64,000 nucleotides of DNA from Pontibacter beigongshangensis (GCF_014332515.1 NZ_VFSD01000009.1:62001-126000); one strand, 5' to 3'; positions 17,682 through 29,220 are shown, counted from the stretch's first letter. The notes: a model not told the origin generated them from the sequence alone. Numbers and translations: made by a program.

Positions 17682-19544
17682 ATGGCAGAGTTAGAACATA
17701 ATTACAACGAAGACAGCATACGCTCTCTGGAACCCCGCGAGCACATCAGGCTGCGCCCTGGTATGTATATCGGGAAGCTGGGAGACGGCTCGTCTGCAGA
17801 CGATGGTATTTATATTTTGGTGAAAGAGGTGATCGACAACTCCATCGATGAGCATGTGATGGGCTTCGGCAAAACCATCGAGATCAAGATCTCTGACCAT
17901 AAAGTGCAGGTGCGTGACTATGGCCGCGGTATTCCGCTGGGCAAAGTGATCGATTGCGTGAGCAAGATCAACACCGGCGGTAAATACGATTCCAAGGCCT
18001 TTCAGAAATCTGTCGGGCTGAACGGGGTTGGTACCAAGGCCGTGAATGCCCTCTCCAGCTATTTCAGAATACAATCGGTGCGCGACGGCAAAATGAAGGC
18101 GGCAGAGTTTGAGCGGGGCGTGCTGACGCAGGACCTGGAGATGCAGGAAACTAGCCAGCGAAACGGCACCCTCACCGTTTTTACCCCGGACGATACCATC
18201 TTCAAGAACTTCCAGTTCAACCCCGACTACCTCGAGAACCAGATCTGGAACTACGTGTACCTGAACGCAGGGCTAACCGTTAATTTCAATGGGAAGAAGT
18301 TTTACTCAGAGAACGGACTCCTGGACCTCCTCAGCAATAAGGCCGACAAAGAAAGCCTGCGCTATGACATTATTCACCTGAAGGCCCCGGACATAGAGAT
18401 GGCGCTGACGCATGGCAACGAATACGGAGAGGAGTACTATTCCTTCGTTAACGGGCAGTATACCACCATGGGGGGGACGCACCTTACCGCTTTCCGCACG
18501 GCGGTGGTAAAGACCGTGCGCGACTTTTATAAAAAAGATTACGACGCCTCCGATATACGCTCTTCTATTATAGCGGCCATTTCGCTGCGCGTGCAGGAAC
18601 CGGTGTTTGAGTCGCAAACCAAGACCAAGCTTGGCTCTATCGACATGGGGCCTGATGGGCCAACCGTAAACGCCTTTATCACCGACTTTATAAAAGAGCA
18701 CCTCGATAATTACCTGCGGAAGAATCCGGCTACGGCAGAGGCCTTAAAGAAACGAATTGAGCAAAGCGAGCGGGAGCGCAAGGACATGGCCGGCGTAAAG
18801 AAACTTGCCAACCAGCGCGCCAAGAAAGCCAACCTGCACAACCGCAAACTCCGCGACTGCCGCCTGCACTTCAACGAGGACAAAGGCGAGAAACCGCTGC
18901 TTTCCACGCTGTTCATCACGGAGGGCGACTCTGCAAGTGGTTCCATTACCAAATCCCGTAACGTAGACACCGAGGCCGTTTTCAGTTTGCGCGGAAAGCC
19001 ACTGAACTGCTTTGGCCTGAAGAAGAAGGTGGTGTATGAGAACGAAGAGTTTAACCTGCTGCAGCACGCCCTCAACATTGAAGAAGGGCTGGAGGGGCTG
19101 CGCTACAACCGTGTGGTGATCGCCACCGATGCCGACGTGGACGGGATGCACATTCGGTTGCTGCTACTGACCTTTTTCCTGCAGTTTTTCCCGGATCTGG
19201 TCCGCAACGGGCACGTGTTTATCCTGGAGACACCGCTTTTCAGGGTCCGCAACAAAAAAGACACGATCTATTGCTACAACGAAACCGAGAAGCAGGAGGC
19301 GATACAAAAGCTGGGCAAAAAACCGGAGATCACTCGCTTTAAAGGGCTGGGAGAGATTTCTCCGGACGAGTTTGGCAAGTTTATAGGAGACAACATTAAG
19401 CTAAAACCGGTGATTCTGCAGAAAGACAGCACCATTCAGAAAATTCTGAGTTACTACATGGGCAAAAACACCCCGGAGCGCCAGAATTTTATTATTGAAC
19501 ACCTGAGGGTAGAGAAAGACATAGTAGAAGAAGTTTATGCATAA
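17682..19544 (+). CDS. parE: DNA topoisomerase IV subunit B
   Basis: A 620-residue type IIA topoisomerase ATPase subunit. The GHKL ATP site is visible ([44 protein letters not shown]), as are the transducer lysine region and the TOPRIM motifs [12 protein letters not shown] and [14 protein letters not shown]. Length and the immediate parC neighbour favour ParE over GyrB, which is normally not linked to gyrA in this way. Its last 8 bases overlap the parC start, so the two subunits are translationally coupled and made together for chromosome decatenation. Confidence 0.9.
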   Translation: MAELEHNYNEDSIRSLEPREHIRLRPGMYIGKLGDGSSADDGIYILVKEVIDNSIDEHVMGFGKTIEIKISDHKVQVRDYGRGIPLGKVIDCVSKINTGGKYDSKAFQKSVGLNGVGTKAVNALSSYFRIQSVRDGKMKAAEFERGVLTQDLEMQETSQRNGTLTVFTPDDTIFKNFQFNPDYLENQIWNYVYLNAGLTVNFNGKKFYSENGLLDLLSNKADKESLRYDIIHLKAPDIEMALTHGNEYGEEYYSFVNGQYTTMGGTHLTAFRTAVVKTVRDFYKKDYDASDIRSSIIAAISLRVQEPVFESQTKTKLGSIDMGPDGPTVNAFITDFIKEHLDNYLRKNPATAEALKKRIEQSERERKDMAGVKKLANQRAKKANLHNRKLRDCRLHFNEDKGEKPLLSTLFITEGDSASGSITKSRNVDTEAVFSLRGKPLNCFGLKKKVVYENEEFNLLQHALNIEEGLEGLRYNRVVIATDADVDGMHIRLLLLTFFLQFFPDLVRNGHVFILETPLFRVRNKKDTIYCYNETEKQEAIQKLGKKPEITRFKGLGEISPDEFGKFIGDNIKLKPVILQKDSTIQKILSYYMGKNTPERQNFIIEHLRVEKDIVEEVYA

Positions 19545-22287
19545 CGACGAGTTGAATAACGAAGAAATAGAAAGAGAAGAGGAATTACAGGTAGAGTTTA
19601 CGGATGGAGAGGAAGAAACCATTCATAACGTAACGCCTGTTTCGGGGCTCTACGAAAACTGGTTTCTCGAGTACGCTTCGTATGTGATCCTGGAGCGTGC
19701 CGTGCCCGCCATCGAAGATGGTCTGAAGCCGGTGCAGCGCCGCATCCTGCACGCCATGAAGGAGATGGACGATGGCCGCTTTAACAAAGTAGCTAACGTT
19801 ATCGGCCAGACCATGCAGTACCACCCGCACGGCGACGCCTCCATTGGCGATGCCATGGTGGGCCTCGGCCAGAAAGACCTGCTCATAGAAACGCAGGGTA
19901 ACTGGGGCGATGTGCGCACCGGCGACAGCGCAGCTGCCTCCCGCTATATTGAGGCACGCCTGTCTAAGTTCGCCCTCGATGTGGTGTTCAATCCGCAGAC
20001 CACTACCTGGCAGCTGTCGTACGACGGCCGCAAGAATGAGCCGGTCACACTGCCGGTTAAGTTCCCGCTGCTGCTGGCGCAGGGTGTGGAAGGTATTGCC
20101 GTAGGTTTATCTACCAAGGTGATGCCGCACAACTTCAAGGAGCTGATTAAAGGTTCGATTGATGTGCTCAAAGGTCGCAAAACCCAGCTGCTGCCCGACT
20201 TCCTCACAGGTGGCCAGGTAGATGTGACGAACTACAACGGTGGCGCCAGAGGCGGAAAAATACGGGTGCGCGCCACGATTGAGAAAGTAGACAAGACCCT
20301 GCTCATCATACGCGATGTGCCTTACGGCATTACGACTACTGGCCTGATGGAGTCGATCGTAAAAGCAAGCGAGAACAACAAGATCAAAATAAAAAAGGTG
20401 GTCGACAACACGGCCGCCGAAGTAGAGATTCACGTGCAGCTGCCACCCGGCGTGTCTCCGGACCTGACCATAGATGCGCTCTACGCCTTCACCGACTGCG
20501 AAGTATCTATTTCGCCGAATACCTGCGTGATTATAGACGATAAGCCACATTTCATGAATGTGGATGACCTCTTGCGCATATCTACCTTTAAAACAGTAGA
20601 CCTGCTGAAGCGGGAGCTGGAGATCCGCAAGGCTGAACTGGAGGATAAGTGGCACCACTCGTCGCTGGAGAAGATCTTTATCGAGAACCGCATCTACCGC
20701 GACATAGAGGAGTGCGAAACCTGGGAGGCAGTGCTGGAGGCCATAGATAAAGGCCTGGATCCGTTTAAACCCCTGCTGCGCCGCGAAGTAAGCCAGGACG
20801 ACATTATTCGCCTGACAGAGATCAAAATAAAGCGCATCTCTAAATATGATTCCTTTAAAGCAGACGAGTACATCCGCAGGCTGGAAGAGGAGATGGCTGA
20901 GGTGGACGACAACCTGGCGAACCTGATCCGGTATGCGATCGCCTACTTTGAAGGCTTGCTGAAGAAGTATGGGCAAGGCAAAGACCGCCGTACGGTGGTG
21001 AAAACCTTTGATGTGATCAATGCGCAGAACGTAGCCATTGCCAACCAGAAGCTCTACATGAATGCCAAAGATGGCTTTATCGGCACCAGCCTCCGCAAAG
21101 ACGATTTTGTGTGCGACTGCTCCGATATGGACGACATCATTGTGTTTCGCAAAGATGGCAAGTTTACAGTAACCAAGGTGGCCGAGAAGGCCTTTGTAGG
21201 CAAGGACATTATTCTGGCCGGTGTTTACAATAAGAATGATGAGCACATGGTCTATAACATGATCTATGTGGATGGCAAGTCAGGTGTTTCTTATGCCAAG
21301 CGCTTCTCCGTGAAATCAATTACCCGCGACAAGGAATACGACCTGACGAAAGGTGAGAAGAACTCGAAAGTGCATTACCTTACTGCCAATCCGAACTCCG
21401 AATCAGAAGTCGTGACGCTGACCCTGGCACCATCGGTAACAGCCCGCAACAAAGTATTCGACTTCGATTTTGCCGAGCTCATGATCAAGGGCAAAGGCTC
21501 CAACGGCAACATCGTAACCAAATACCCGGTGAAGAAGGTGGTGCAAAAGAGCCTGGGCGATTCTACCCTGGGCGGACGGGAGATTTTCTATGATGAAGTG
21601 ATCGGCCGCTTGAACACTGAGGGCAGAGGCCGTTACTTAGGCTCCTTCAACACCGATGACACGATTCTGGTTATATACGAGGATGGCGCTTACGAAATGA
21701 CCTCTTTTGATCTTGCCAACCACTATGCGGTAGAGAAAATAAAGGTGCTGCAGAAATACGAGCCGGAACTGGTAGTGTCGGCGATTTACTACGAGGGCGA
21801 AAACAAAACTTACTATGTCAAGCGCTTTAAGGTAGAAACCTCTACCATCGGCAAGCGGTTCATCTTTATATCCGAGAGCAAAGGCTCTCGTTTAGAAGCT
21901 GTCTCTACGCATCCGCAGCCGCTGGCAGAGATCAAATTCAAACGCGACCGCAAGAGCGATAAAGAAGCTGAAAAACTGTTGCTCAGCGAATTTATAGACG
22001 TGAAGGGCTGGAAAGCAATGGGTAACAAATTGAATTATTATAAAATAATTGAGATAGACGTACCCAGGCAGGAATACCAGCAGCAGGAAGAGAAAGGGGG
22101 CTCCAGGAAGCCAGGGGCATCCAAGCGAGGTGCTGCAGAGGTACCTGCAGAGCTGAAGGAACTGGCTGAAGAAGCCGCCAAAGCAAGTGGAAACCAACCT
22201 GTTAGCCTGGAAACCGTACATAATGAGGTAAATGATAAAAGTACAAAAATGACCTTAAAAGAAAAGAAACAGCTCAATTTGTTCTAA
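19537..22287 (+). CDS. parC: DNA topoisomerase IV subunit A
   Basis: A 916-residue breakage-reunion subunit. The N-terminal block [19 protein letters not shown] leads to [15 protein letters not shown] and the active-site [11 protein letters not shown] with catalytic Tyr137. The C-terminal half carries the degenerate beta-pinwheel blades and ends in a lysine-rich tail ([11 protein letters not shown]). The first 40 residues are strongly acidic. The ATG lies inside the parE stop region (8-base overlap). Together with parE it forms the heterotetramer that unlinks replicated chromosomes. Confidence 0.92.
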   Translation: MHNDELNNEEIEREEELQVEFTDGEEETIHNVTPVSGLYENWFLEYASYVILERAVPAIEDGLKPVQRRILHAMKEMDDGRFNKVANVIGQTMQYHPHGDASIGDAMVGLGQKDLLIETQGNWGDVRTGDSAAASRYIEARLSKFALDVVFNPQTTTWQLSYDGRKNEPVTLPVKFPLLLAQGVEGIAVGLSTKVMPHNFKELIKGSIDVLKGRKTQLLPDFLTGGQVDVTNYNGGARGGKIRVRATIEKVDKTLLIIRDVPYGITTTGLMESIVKASENNKIKIKKVVDNTAAEVEIHVQLPPGVSPDLTIDALYAFTDCEVSISPNTCVIIDDKPHFMNVDDLLRISTFKTVDLLKRELEIRKAELEDKWHHSSLEKIFIENRIYRDIEECETWEAVLEAIDKGLDPFKPLLRREVSQDDIIRLTEIKIKRISKYDSFKADEYIRRLEEEMAEVDDNLANLIRYAIAYFEGLLKKYGQGKDRRTVVKTFDVINAQNVAIANQKLYMNAKDGFIGTSLRKDDFVCDCSDMDDIIVFRKDGKFTVTKVAEKAFVGKDIILAGVYNKNDEHMVYNMIYVDGKSGVSYAKRFSVKSITRDKEYDLTKGEKNSKVHYLTANPNSESEVVTLTLAPSVTARNKVFDFDFAELMIKGKGSNGNIVTKYPVKKVVQKSLGDSTLGGREIFYDEVIGRLNTEGRGRYLGSFNTDDTILVIYEDGAYEMTSFDLANHYAVEKIKVLQKYEPELVVSAIYYEGENKTYYVKRFKVETSTIGKRFIFISESKGSRLEAVSTHPQPLAEIKFKRDRKSDKEAEKLLLSEFIDVKGWKAMGNKLNYYKIIEIDVPRQEYQQQEEKGGSRKPGASKRGAAEVPAELKELAEEAAKASGNQPVSLETVHNEVNDKSTKMTLKEKKQLNLF

Positions 22288-22360
22288 ATAAAATCACAAT
22301 GTTGTTTTTGTCTTTTTCATTGCCTATATTAACGAACGGTAATTAGCGTATTATTGACAC

Positions 22361-23152
22361 ATGAAAAGATTACTTACAACTATACTGATCATTCTCACAC
22401 TGGCATGGGCGCTTCCTGGACTTCAGGCAGGCGCCGGTGCGGGTTCTGCTGACCACGAGCAACTGATGCAGCGGGCCGAGTTTCTGCTTAACAACTACAA
22501 AGAAACAGAGGCTCTGCGCATTTACGAAGAAGTGCTGGCCATGTCTGCAGATAATTACGAAGCTCTCTGCAAGGCCAGTTTGCTGCACAACCGCATCGGC
22601 GACAGGTACAATACAAACGATACCAGGCAGATAGAGCACTTCAACAAAGCCAGAACCTTTGCAGCACGTGCCTACAAGGTCGACCCTGCAGATGCTGAGT
22701 CTAATTACCTGATGGCGCTTTCGTTGAGCAACCTGGCCACTGTGCTCGGCCCGAAGCAAAGGCTGGAAATGACAAACCAGGTAAAGGCTTACCTCGATGC
22801 CGCGCTGGCCTCTCATGCAGAACATGCAGGTGCCTGGCACCTGATGGGACGGTGGCAGTTTAAAATGGCGAACCTGAACTTTGCTGAAATTGCAGCCTCT
22901 AAAGTGTTTTTTGGGGGTGTGGCAGAAAAAGCCACCAATCTGGATGCCATTAAATCACTGCAGAAGGCGATCATGCTCAAACCTCAGAATATCCGCTACT
23001 ATTACGACCTAGCCACTATTTATCAGGAACTGAAAGATAGGGAGGCCTGTGTATCAGTTTTAAAAGAGGCTCTTACGGTTAACATGGAAACAAAAGAGGA
23101 ATACGAATTGAGCAGGAGGTGTAAGATTATGCTGGAGGAACAATTCCGGTAA
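22361..23152 (+). CDS. Secreted tetratricopeptide-repeat protein
   Basis: A 263-residue protein with a signal peptide (KRLLTTILIILTLAWALPG, cleavage likely after LQA) and TPR-like helical pairs, for example EFLLNNYKETEALRIYEEVL and AIMLKPQNIRYYYDLATIYQ. TPR arrays mediate protein-protein contacts; no catalytic motif is present. It follows parC by 73 bases and ends in a strong terminator. A conserved Bacteroidota family of unknown function is the most that can be said. Confidence 0.7.
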   Translation: MKRLLTTILIILTLAWALPGLQAGAGAGSADHEQLMQRAEFLLNNYKETEALRIYEEVLAMSADNYEALCKASLLHNRIGDRYNTNDTRQIEHFNKARTFAARAYKVDPADAESNYLMALSLSNLATVLGPKQRLEMTNQVKAYLDAALASHAEHAGAWHLMGRWQFKMANLNFAEIAASKVFFGGVAEKATNLDAIKSLQKAIMLKPQNIRYYYDLATIYQELKDREACVSVLKEALTVNMETKEEYELSRRCKIMLEEQFR

Positions 23153-23160
23153 CCCTCGCT

Positions 23161-23217
23161 GCTAAAAACAGAAGGAGCCTGTTTCTATGGCAGAAACAGG
23201 CTCCTTCTGTTTTTAGC
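23161..23217 (+). terminator. Strong hairpin terminator after the TPR gene
   Basis: A perfect 26-bp stem (23161-23186 with 23192-23217) and a five-base loop, with TTTTT inside the right arm, placed 9 bases after the stop codon of the secreted TPR protein. Confidence 0.85.
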
Positions 23218-23439
23218 TTACCGCCGGCATAAGTTGTTTTTTGCAGTAGGTAGCGTCCTGATTACTTTCAAATCGAACTTAAATAACTTTCGCCCCTAAG
23301 CCCAACCTGACTTAGGCGAGGAAGGAATAGCTCTTTCTGCCATAGGGAATTTCAAAAAGTTGAGATGTGGTCTATATTTAAGGAAAATATCTATAATTTA
23401 GCACGGCAATAACTGTTGCCGCAAATTTTATTTAAGTAA

Positions 23440-24543
23440 ATGAGGGTAGGAGCTATTAGTTGGGCAGTGGGGGCATGGCTGGTTTTTTGCGGCACTTCCT
23501 GCAACCAACACGAGAGCCGTAAGGAGCAGATGGTGAACCTGGAGGTCGTGACAGACAATCCGGAGGCGCAACTCACTAACTTGTCTGCCGCCATAGAGCT
23601 CTCCACGAATGATGGCAGCCTGTACGCCAGAAGGGCGATTGTGCTGCTCCGCAAAGGGGAGCTGGAAGAAGCGCTGTCTGATGCGGAGATGGCTGTAAAG
23701 CTCTCTAAGAATACCCCGGCCTCCTTGTTTGTTAAAGCACAGGTGCTATATGCCTTGGGCAAGCCAGAGGAGGCGCTGCCGCTGGCACTCAGGGCAGAGC
23801 GGAATTCTTACCAGAGCGCTTCGTTGTATGTATTGCTAAGCGAACTGTACCTGCAGCGCAGGGATTTAAGACAGGCGCGGGAATATGTAAGAAGGGCCAT
23901 AGAGCTATCTCCTGCGGATGAGTACGCCTTGTATTATAGCGGCCGGGTGCAGGAAGCGGCAACTGACACAGCGCTGGCCATCAGCAGCTATACCGCAGCA
24001 TTGGAGCAGGCGCCTGATTTTATGGAGCCGCAACGGGAACTGGCAGGCATTTACATAGCCCGCAAAGACTATGGTACTGCCAGGCAGTTTGTGGAAGCCG
24101 CCAGAAAGCTCGCTCCCCAGGATGCGCGGCTATGGTATTACCAGGGGCGCCTGTACCAGGAGCAGCAAAAGCCCGACAGTGCCTTTGCGTATTTTGAGAA
24201 GGCGCTTGAGTTGAACGATTCGTTGCCGGGGGCTCATTTCCATTATGGGCTGGAGCGGTATAAAAGAGGAGATAATGAGGGGGCCATTTTTCACCTGGAG
24301 CGTGCCTCAGGAGCATACCGGAAAGATCCAAGGCACTTAACTGCCCTTGCCAGTGCCTATGAGCGGGTGGGCCTGTACAGGAATGCACTGGAACAGTACC
24401 GGCTACTACTGGCCCTGGACTCCAGGTACTCCTATGCTAACCAGAGCATTAGTCGCCTGAAATTTAAAATAGAGAGAAGAAGAACACCCACAGATACAGC
24501 AACTGTAGAAAAGCTTCAGAGATTGGACTTTAATATCAAATAA
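23440..24543 (+). CDS. TPR-repeat lipoprotein upstream of thrS
   Basis: A 367-residue protein with a lipoprotein signal (WLVFCGTSC, Cys21) followed by about eight TPR units through to the C-terminus, such as ALSDAEMAVKLSKNTPASLF and ARRAIVLL. It should be anchored to a membrane by its lipid and act as a scaffold; the partner is unknown. It ends 6 bases before thrS, so it probably shares a transcript with the translation genes. That pairing is position only and does not establish a functional link. Confidence 0.75.
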   Translation: MRVGAISWAVGAWLVFCGTSCNQHESRKEQMVNLEVVTDNPEAQLTNLSAAIELSTNDGSLYARRAIVLLRKGELEEALSDAEMAVKLSKNTPASLFVKAQVLYALGKPEEALPLALRAERNSYQSASLYVLLSELYLQRRDLRQAREYVRRAIELSPADEYALYYSGRVQEAATDTALAISSYTAALEQAPDFMEPQRELAGIYIARKDYGTARQFVEAARKLAPQDARLWYYQGRLYQEQQKPDSAFAYFEKALELNDSLPGAHFHYGLERYKRGDNEGAIFHLERASGAYRKDPRHLTALASAYERVGLYRNALEQYRLLLALDSRYSYANQSISRLKFKIERRRTPTDTATVEKLQRLDFNIK

Positions 24544-24549
24544 CGATAC

Positions 24550-26487
24550 ATGATTAATATTACACTGCCAGATGGATCTGTGCGCCAGTTTGAACAGGGT
24601 GTAACGAGCCTGGAGATTGCACAGAGTATCAGCGAAGGGCTAGCCCGAAACGTGCTGGCCGCTAAAGTCAACGACACCGTCTGGGACCTGAACCGCCCCA
24701 TAACCGAAGATGCCCGCGTGCAGTTGCTTACCTGGAACGATGATCTGGGGAAAAACACCTTCTGGCATTCTTCTGCCCACTTATTGGCAGAGGCGCTGGA
24801 AGCACTTTATCCGGGAATTAAGTTCGGAATAGGCCCACCTGTGGAAAACGGATTCTACTACGATGTGGACCTGGGAGAGCAACACTTCTCCCAGGACGAC
24901 TTTGCCAAAGTTGAGCAGAAAATGCTGGAACTGGCGCGTGGAAAGAGCGAATTTACCCGGCAGGAAGTAACGAAGGCAGAGGCCATCGCTTACTTTGAGC
25001 AAAAGGGCGACCAGTACAAACTAGATCTGCTACAAGACCTGGAAGACGGCACCATTACCTTTTATACACAAGGCAGCTTTGTGGACCTGTGCCGTGGACC
25101 CCACATCCCGAACACCGGATTCATAAAGGCCGCCAAGCTCATGAACGTGGCAGGCGCTTACTGGCGTGGCGACGAAAAAGGCAAACAACTGACGCGTATT
25201 TATGGTGTTACCTTTCCGAAGCAAAAGGAGCTGACAGAGTACCTGGAGCGCCTTGAAGAAGCCAAAAAACGTGACCACCGGAAGCTCGGCAAGGAACTGG
25301 AGTTATTTACTTTCTCCGAGAAGGTAGGCATGGGGCTGCCGCTGTGGCTGCCAAAAGGAACCTTGCTGCGGGAGCGCCTGGAGCAGTTCTTGCGTAAGGC
25401 CCAGCAGCGGGCAGGATATCAGCCTGTGGTAACGCCGCACATTGGCAGCAAGGAGCTGTATGTTACGTCAGGACACTACGAGAAATACGGAGCAGACTCT
25501 TTCCAGCCGATCAGGACACCGAACGAAGGGGAGGAGTTCTTCCTGAAGCCGATGAACTGTCCGCATCACTGCGAGATCTACAAAACACGTCCGCGCTCCT
25601 ACAAAGAGCTGCCGGTGCGCCTGGCTGAATTCGGAACCGTTTACCGTTACGAGCAAAGCGGTGAGCTGCACGGCCTTACCCGGGTGCGCGGCTTCACCCA
25701 GGACGACGCACACATTTTCTGCCGCCCCGATCAGGTAAAGGAAGAGTTCCTGAAAGTAATAGACCTGGTGCTCTATGTGTTTCAGGCACTTGGTTTTGAG
25801 AATTTTACTGCCCAGATCTCGCTGCGCGACCCTGCCAACAAGCAAAAATACATTGGAGCCGACGAGGCTTGGGAGAAAGCTGAAAACGCTATCATAGAGG
25901 CGGCTGCTGAGAAAGGCCTTACTACTGTAACCGAATTAGGGGAAGCTGCGTTTTACGGACCAAAGCTCGACTTTATGGTGAAGGATGCCTTAGGCCGTAA
26001 ATGGCAGCTGGGAACTATCCAGGTAGATTATAACTTACCAGAAAGGTTCCAGCTAGAATATATTGGCGCTGATAACCAGAAACATAGACCGGTCATGATT
26101 CATCGGGCACCTTTTGGTTCGCTGGAGCGGTTTGTGGCCCTGCTGATCGAGCATTGCGGCGGTAATTTCCCGCTCTGGCTCAGCCCGGAGCAATATGCCA
26201 TCCTGCCAATATCTGAGAAGTACCAGGAGTTTGCCCAGCAGGTGCAGGAGGCGCTGGAGCAGGAAGACATAAGGGGGTACGTCGATAACCGCGACGAGAA
26301 GATAGGCCGGAAAATACGTGATGCGGAAGTGCGCAAAGTGCCGTTTATGCTTATTGTGGGCGAGAAGGAACAGGAAAACCAAGCTGTTTCGGTTCGCAAA
26401 CATGGCGAAGGCGACCTGGGCAGCATGACGATCGGAGAATTTATTGGAATGTTTAAGGCTAAAATAGCTGAGGCACTGAACAAATAG
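24550..26487 (+). CDS. thrS: Threonyl-tRNA synthetase
   Basis: A 645-residue class II synthetase charging tRNA-Thr. Domains in order: TGS ([20 protein letters not shown]), the editing domain with the HxxxH motif in [11 protein letters not shown], the catalytic core with motif 2 ([26 protein letters not shown]), the zinc site (MNCPHHC, and the later [10 protein letters not shown]), and the anticodon-binding domain. All key residues are present. It heads the classic thrS-infC-rpmI-rplT order. Confidence 0.97.
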   Translation: MINITLPDGSVRQFEQGVTSLEIAQSISEGLARNVLAAKVNDTVWDLNRPITEDARVQLLTWNDDLGKNTFWHSSAHLLAEALEALYPGIKFGIGPPVENGFYYDVDLGEQHFSQDDFAKVEQKMLELARGKSEFTRQEVTKAEAIAYFEQKGDQYKLDLLQDLEDGTITFYTQGSFVDLCRGPHIPNTGFIKAAKLMNVAGAYWRGDEKGKQLTRIYGVTFPKQKELTEYLERLEEAKKRDHRKLGKELELFTFSEKVGMGLPLWLPKGTLLRERLEQFLRKAQQRAGYQPVVTPHIGSKELYVTSGHYEKYGADSFQPIRTPNEGEEFFLKPMNCPHHCEIYKTRPRSYKELPVRLAEFGTVYRYEQSGELHGLTRVRGFTQDDAHIFCRPDQVKEEFLKVIDLVLYVFQALGFENFTAQISLRDPANKQKYIGADEAWEKAENAIIEAAAEKGLTTVTELGEAAFYGPKLDFMVKDALGRKWQLGTIQVDYNLPERFQLEYIGADNQKHRPVMIHRAPFGSLERFVALLIEHCGGNFPLWLSPEQYAILPISEKYQEFAQQVQEALEQEDIRGYVDNRDEKIGRKIRDAEVRKVPFMLIVGEKEQENQAVSVRKHGEGDLGSMTIGEFIGMFKAKIAEALNK

Positions 26488-26555
26488 GGTAAATATTTTT
26501 TTTCCTGATATAATATTTACGATATTTGCAGCCTGATTACAAAAACTAAATCATT

Positions 26556-26564
26556 AAAGGAGGT
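26556..26564 (+). promoter_or_regulatory. Strong ribosome binding site of infC
   Basis: AAAGGAGGT lies 6 bases before the AUA start codon at 26571. Near-perfect Shine-Dalgarno sequences are uncommon in Bacteroidota, so this one helps to fix the non-canonical start. Confidence 0.75.
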
Positions 26565-26570
26565 AATACT

Positions 26571-27137
26571 ATAGCTACTACTAGCAACAATAGGCGCTAC
26601 ATCCCACGCGGAAAGGTAGAAGAGCCGTACAAAGTCAATGATAAAATTACTGCCAGAGAGGTAAGGCTTGTTGGAGACAATGTAGAGCAGGGCGTTTACC
26701 CACTGCGTGTGGCCCAGCAAATGGCTAATGAGCAGAATCTGGATTTGGTGGAAATATCGCCAACGGCCACCCCACCGGTATGCCGTATAATCGACTACTC
26801 GAAATTTAAGTACGAGCAGAAGAAGAAAACGCGCGAGATGAAAGCAAAAGCGCAAAAAGTGGTGATCAAGGAGATTCGGTTTGGCCCGAACACGGATGAG
26901 CACGACTTTGAGTTTAAGCTGAAGCACGCCAAAGCCTTTCTCGAGAGTGGTTATAAGATAAAGTCGTATGTCCACTTTGTGGGCAGAACGATCGTGTTCA
27001 AGGAAAGAGGAGAAATTCTGCTTCTTAAGTTTGCTCAGGCCCTCGAAGACCTTGCAAAGGTTGAGCAGTTGCCAAAGCTCGAAGGAAAGCGTATGTTCCT
27101 CATCCTAGCTCCGAAAGTGGCGGCCCCCAAAAAATAA
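26571..27137 (+). CDS. infC: Translation initiation factor IF-3, AUA start
   Basis: Read from AUA at 26571 the product is 188 residues: [20 protein letters not shown], then the N-domain [15 protein letters not shown] and the C-domain [18 protein letters not shown] and [10 protein letters not shown]. It controls start-codon and initiator-tRNA selection on the 30S subunit. The first ATG or GTG in frame (26709) would delete the N-domain and linker. A strong ribosome binding site precedes the AUA, and infC is known in other bacteria for rare start codons that allow autoregulation. It is followed after 24 bases by rpmI. Confidence 0.9.
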   Translation: MATTSNNRRYIPRGKVEEPYKVNDKITAREVRLVGDNVEQGVYPLRVAQQMANEQNLDLVEISPTATPPVCRIIDYSKFKYEQKKKTREMKAKAQKVVIKEIRFGPNTDEHDFEFKLKHAKAFLESGYKIKSYVHFVGRTIVFKERGEILLLKFAQALEDLAKVEQLPKLEGKRMFLILAPKVAAPKK

Positions 27138-27161
27138 TTCATTTCAATTAATTATATACAC

Positions 27162-27356
27162 ATGCCAAAAGTTAAAACAAAATCTGGTGCAAAGAAGCGT
27201 TTCTCTTTGACAGGTACTGGCAAAATTAAGCGTAAGCACGCTTACAAGAGCCACATCCTGACCAAGAAAACGACTAAGCAGAAGCGTAATTTAACTCATA
27301 CCGGCCTTGTTAGCAGCGCTGACATGGACAGAGTTAAACTAATGCTTAAAATCTAA
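27162..27356 (+). CDS. rpmI: 50S ribosomal protein L35
   Basis: A 64-residue basic protein with the L35 signature [20 protein letters not shown], then [16 protein letters not shown]. It lies between infC and rplT in the universally conserved order. Confidence 0.97.
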   Translation: MPKVKTKSGAKKRFSLTGTGKIKRKHAYKSHILTKKTTKQKRNLTHTGLVSSADMDRVKLMLKI

Positions 27357-27451
27357 TTCCCAGAATTAGGAGGTTAATTAAACAGTACGAACCCAGTGCC
27401 TGGTTTTTTGAAGATTACACCATAATCACCAGTCGCTAAAACTTTACAGAA

Positions 27452-27796
27452 ATGCCAAGATCGGTAAATGTCGTTGCCGCACGACACAGAAGAAAAAAAA
27501 TGATGAAACTGGCCAAAGGTTACTTTGGCCGTCGTAAAAACGTTTGGACAGTTGCGAAAAACGCAATTGAAAAAGGTTTAATTTACGCTTACCGCGACAG
27601 AAAAGCGAAGAAGAGAGACTTCAGAGCCCTTTGGATCCAGCGTATCAACGCAGGTGCACGGGAGCACGGTTTATCTTACTCAGCCCTGATGGGCGCCCTG
27701 AAAAAGGCAAATATAGACCTGAACCGCAAAGTACTTGCTGACCTGGCCATGAACCATCCGGAGGCTTTCAAGAGCATCGTTGAGAAAGTTAAGTAG
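27452..27796 (+). CDS. rplT: 50S ribosomal protein L20
   Basis: A 114-residue basic ribosomal protein: [34 protein letters not shown] and [16 protein letters not shown] are typical. L20 also represses its own operon in several bacteria by binding the mRNA; the 95-base gap before this gene could hold such a site, but I cannot show its structure. A strong terminator follows. Confidence 0.97.
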   Translation: MPRSVNVVAARHRRKKMMKLAKGYFGRRKNVWTVAKNAIEKGLIYAYRDRKAKKRDFRALWIQRINAGAREHGLSYSALMGALKKANIDLNRKVLADLAMNHPEAFKSIVEKVK

Positions 27797-27810
27797 TTTA
27801 CGGACTTTAC

Positions 27811-27854
27811 ATAAACACAAAAAGCCTGGCGCAAGCCAGGCTTTTTGTGTTTAT
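27811..27854 (+). terminator. Terminator of the thrS-infC-rpmI-rplT block
   Basis: A perfect 20-bp stem (27811-27830 and 27835-27854) with a GCAA loop and a T-run in the right arm, 14 bases after the rplT stop. Confidence 0.88.
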
Positions 27855-27961
27855 AGGGCGTTGCCATGTTGCATCGCGCACATGTTCTTAGCTTCAGCCC
27901 AGGTTCTATAGCCTAGCGACAATAGTGCCCAATTCAGGGTTGCCTGCCAGGTACCGGACCA

Positions 27962-28011
27962 GATTATTCAAATCAAAATGCCCCTCCGGAGCTCATTCCT
28001 GCTGTTGCCGC
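27962..28011 (-). repeat. Dispersed CTCCGGAGGGGC repeat, copy 5
   Basis: Reverse orientation: ATTATTCAAATCAAAATG, CCCCTCCGGAG, CCTGCTGTTGCCGCT. It forms an inverted pair with copy 6 across about 230 bases of non-coding DNA after rplT. Confidence 0.8.
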
Positions 28012-28242
28012 TAATGCCGACACAGAACCCTGTCAGGTCTGGGCAGTAGTTGCCGGCAAGTTTTAACTCTGCCCGGCATAGTTACCTGCAGGAAAAAAGC
28101 TTTGATAGTCTGTAGCCTGATAAAATTCTGAAGGGGATTCGTTTAAATGCCTGCGACAAAAGATCAGGAGGTGAAACTGCCGTGGAAGAGCGGTATCTGA
28201 GCTAGGCTTAAGTAATGCCATGCCGGCGTAGTTCGGATCCGC

Positions 28243-28287
28243 CGGAGCACAAAAAGCTTCCGGAGGCCTGCTTTTATTTAAATAATT
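28243..28287 (+). repeat. Dispersed CTCCGGAGGGGC repeat, copy 6
   Basis: Core CTTCCGGAGG, then a T-rich stretch and TTTAAATAATT; the upstream GCAGCAG part is replaced. Its AATAATT end points outward relative to copy 5. Confidence 0.65.
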
Positions 28288-28443
28288 CTAAAACCGCACC
28301 TTCCCTCACCCTTCATCATCCGTATCACGAAAATCCGATAGCCTGAAAATACGGTAGGAAGCTTCGGATATTAGAGGCTGGATCTTGCTAAAAAGCCAGC
28401 TACGTTTTCTGCCTGATTAATATTAGCTTCAAGGCATTGGTTA

Positions 28444-29220
28444 TTATTCCTGTGACGGGGTTTTGGTCAGCATGAAAGGCTGTAATCCTGCCTCCAGTTC
28501 CTGCAAATGTGTCTTCAGCAGATGGATACTGTCTGAAATAGTTGAAATGTCTTTGGAGAGGATGGCTTTTTCTATCTGATCTGTCATTGACTTTACGCCA
28601 CTGACAGATGTTTTCAGATCAGAAGCAAGGTCAAACGGACGCAAATGGCTAAGCGCACAGATGGCCTTCTGAAGCGCTGACTTTTCCTGCTCCAACTGAT
28701 CTTTTCTTAATCTGAGTTCCAGGTGGGCAGTAACCTGCTCCGAGAGGGAAGCTAAGGCAAAACGCTGCTTTTCAGAGAGTTCACGCGGTTGTGTGTCTAT
28801 TACACACAATGTCCCCAGCTTATGCCCATCTTTGTTTACCAGAGGAGAACCGGCATAAAACCTGATTTTAGGCTCGCCTACCACATATGGGTTCTGGAAG
28901 AAGCGGATATCAGACAGCGCATCCGGCACCTCCAGAACATCGTCCTGTTCAATGGCATACTGGCAGAAAGACACCGACTGGGGAGTTTCCTTAACATCCA
29001 GCCCTATTCCTGCTTTAAACCATTGGCGGTCAGTTGTTAGCAGGCTAATGAGAGATATAGGCGTTTCGCAGATGGTAGAGGCGAGGGCTACCAATATATT
29101 AAATTCCTGTTCAGCGGCTGTGTAGTATTTGTCATACGTATGAAGCGCCTGAAGCCGGTGCTCTTCATATACTTCTATTAGCGATGAAGAAGAGGGAATA
29201 CTCGGGTTCAGGCTTATCAT
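28444..29220 (-). CDS. GAF-domain sensor protein
   Basis: A 258-residue soluble protein. Residues about 20-170 form a GAF domain (EFNILVALASTICETPISLI, DRQWFKAGIGL, SFCQYAIEQDDVLEV, IRFYAGSPLVNKDGHKLGTL), a small-molecule sensing fold. The remainder is helical and coiled-coil-like without a kinase, cyclase or phosphodiesterase domain, so any output must be through a partner. The same arrangement is common in Bacteroidota proteins placed beside histidine kinases. The next gene, on the same strand and upstream, is a LuxR-type regulator with about 210 bases between. Confidence 0.8.
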   Translation of the reverse strand: MISLNPSIPSSSSLIEVYEEHRLQALHTYDKYYTAAEQEFNILVALASTICETPISLISLLTTDRQWFKAGIGLDVKETPQSVSFCQYAIEQDDVLEVPDALSDIRFFQNPYVVGEPKIRFYAGSPLVNKDGHKLGTLCVIDTQPRELSEKQRFALASLSEQVTAHLELRLRKDQLEQEKSALQKAICALSHLRPFDLASDLKTSVSGVKSMTDQIEKAILSKDISTISDSIHLLKTHLQELEAGLQPFMLTKTPSQE

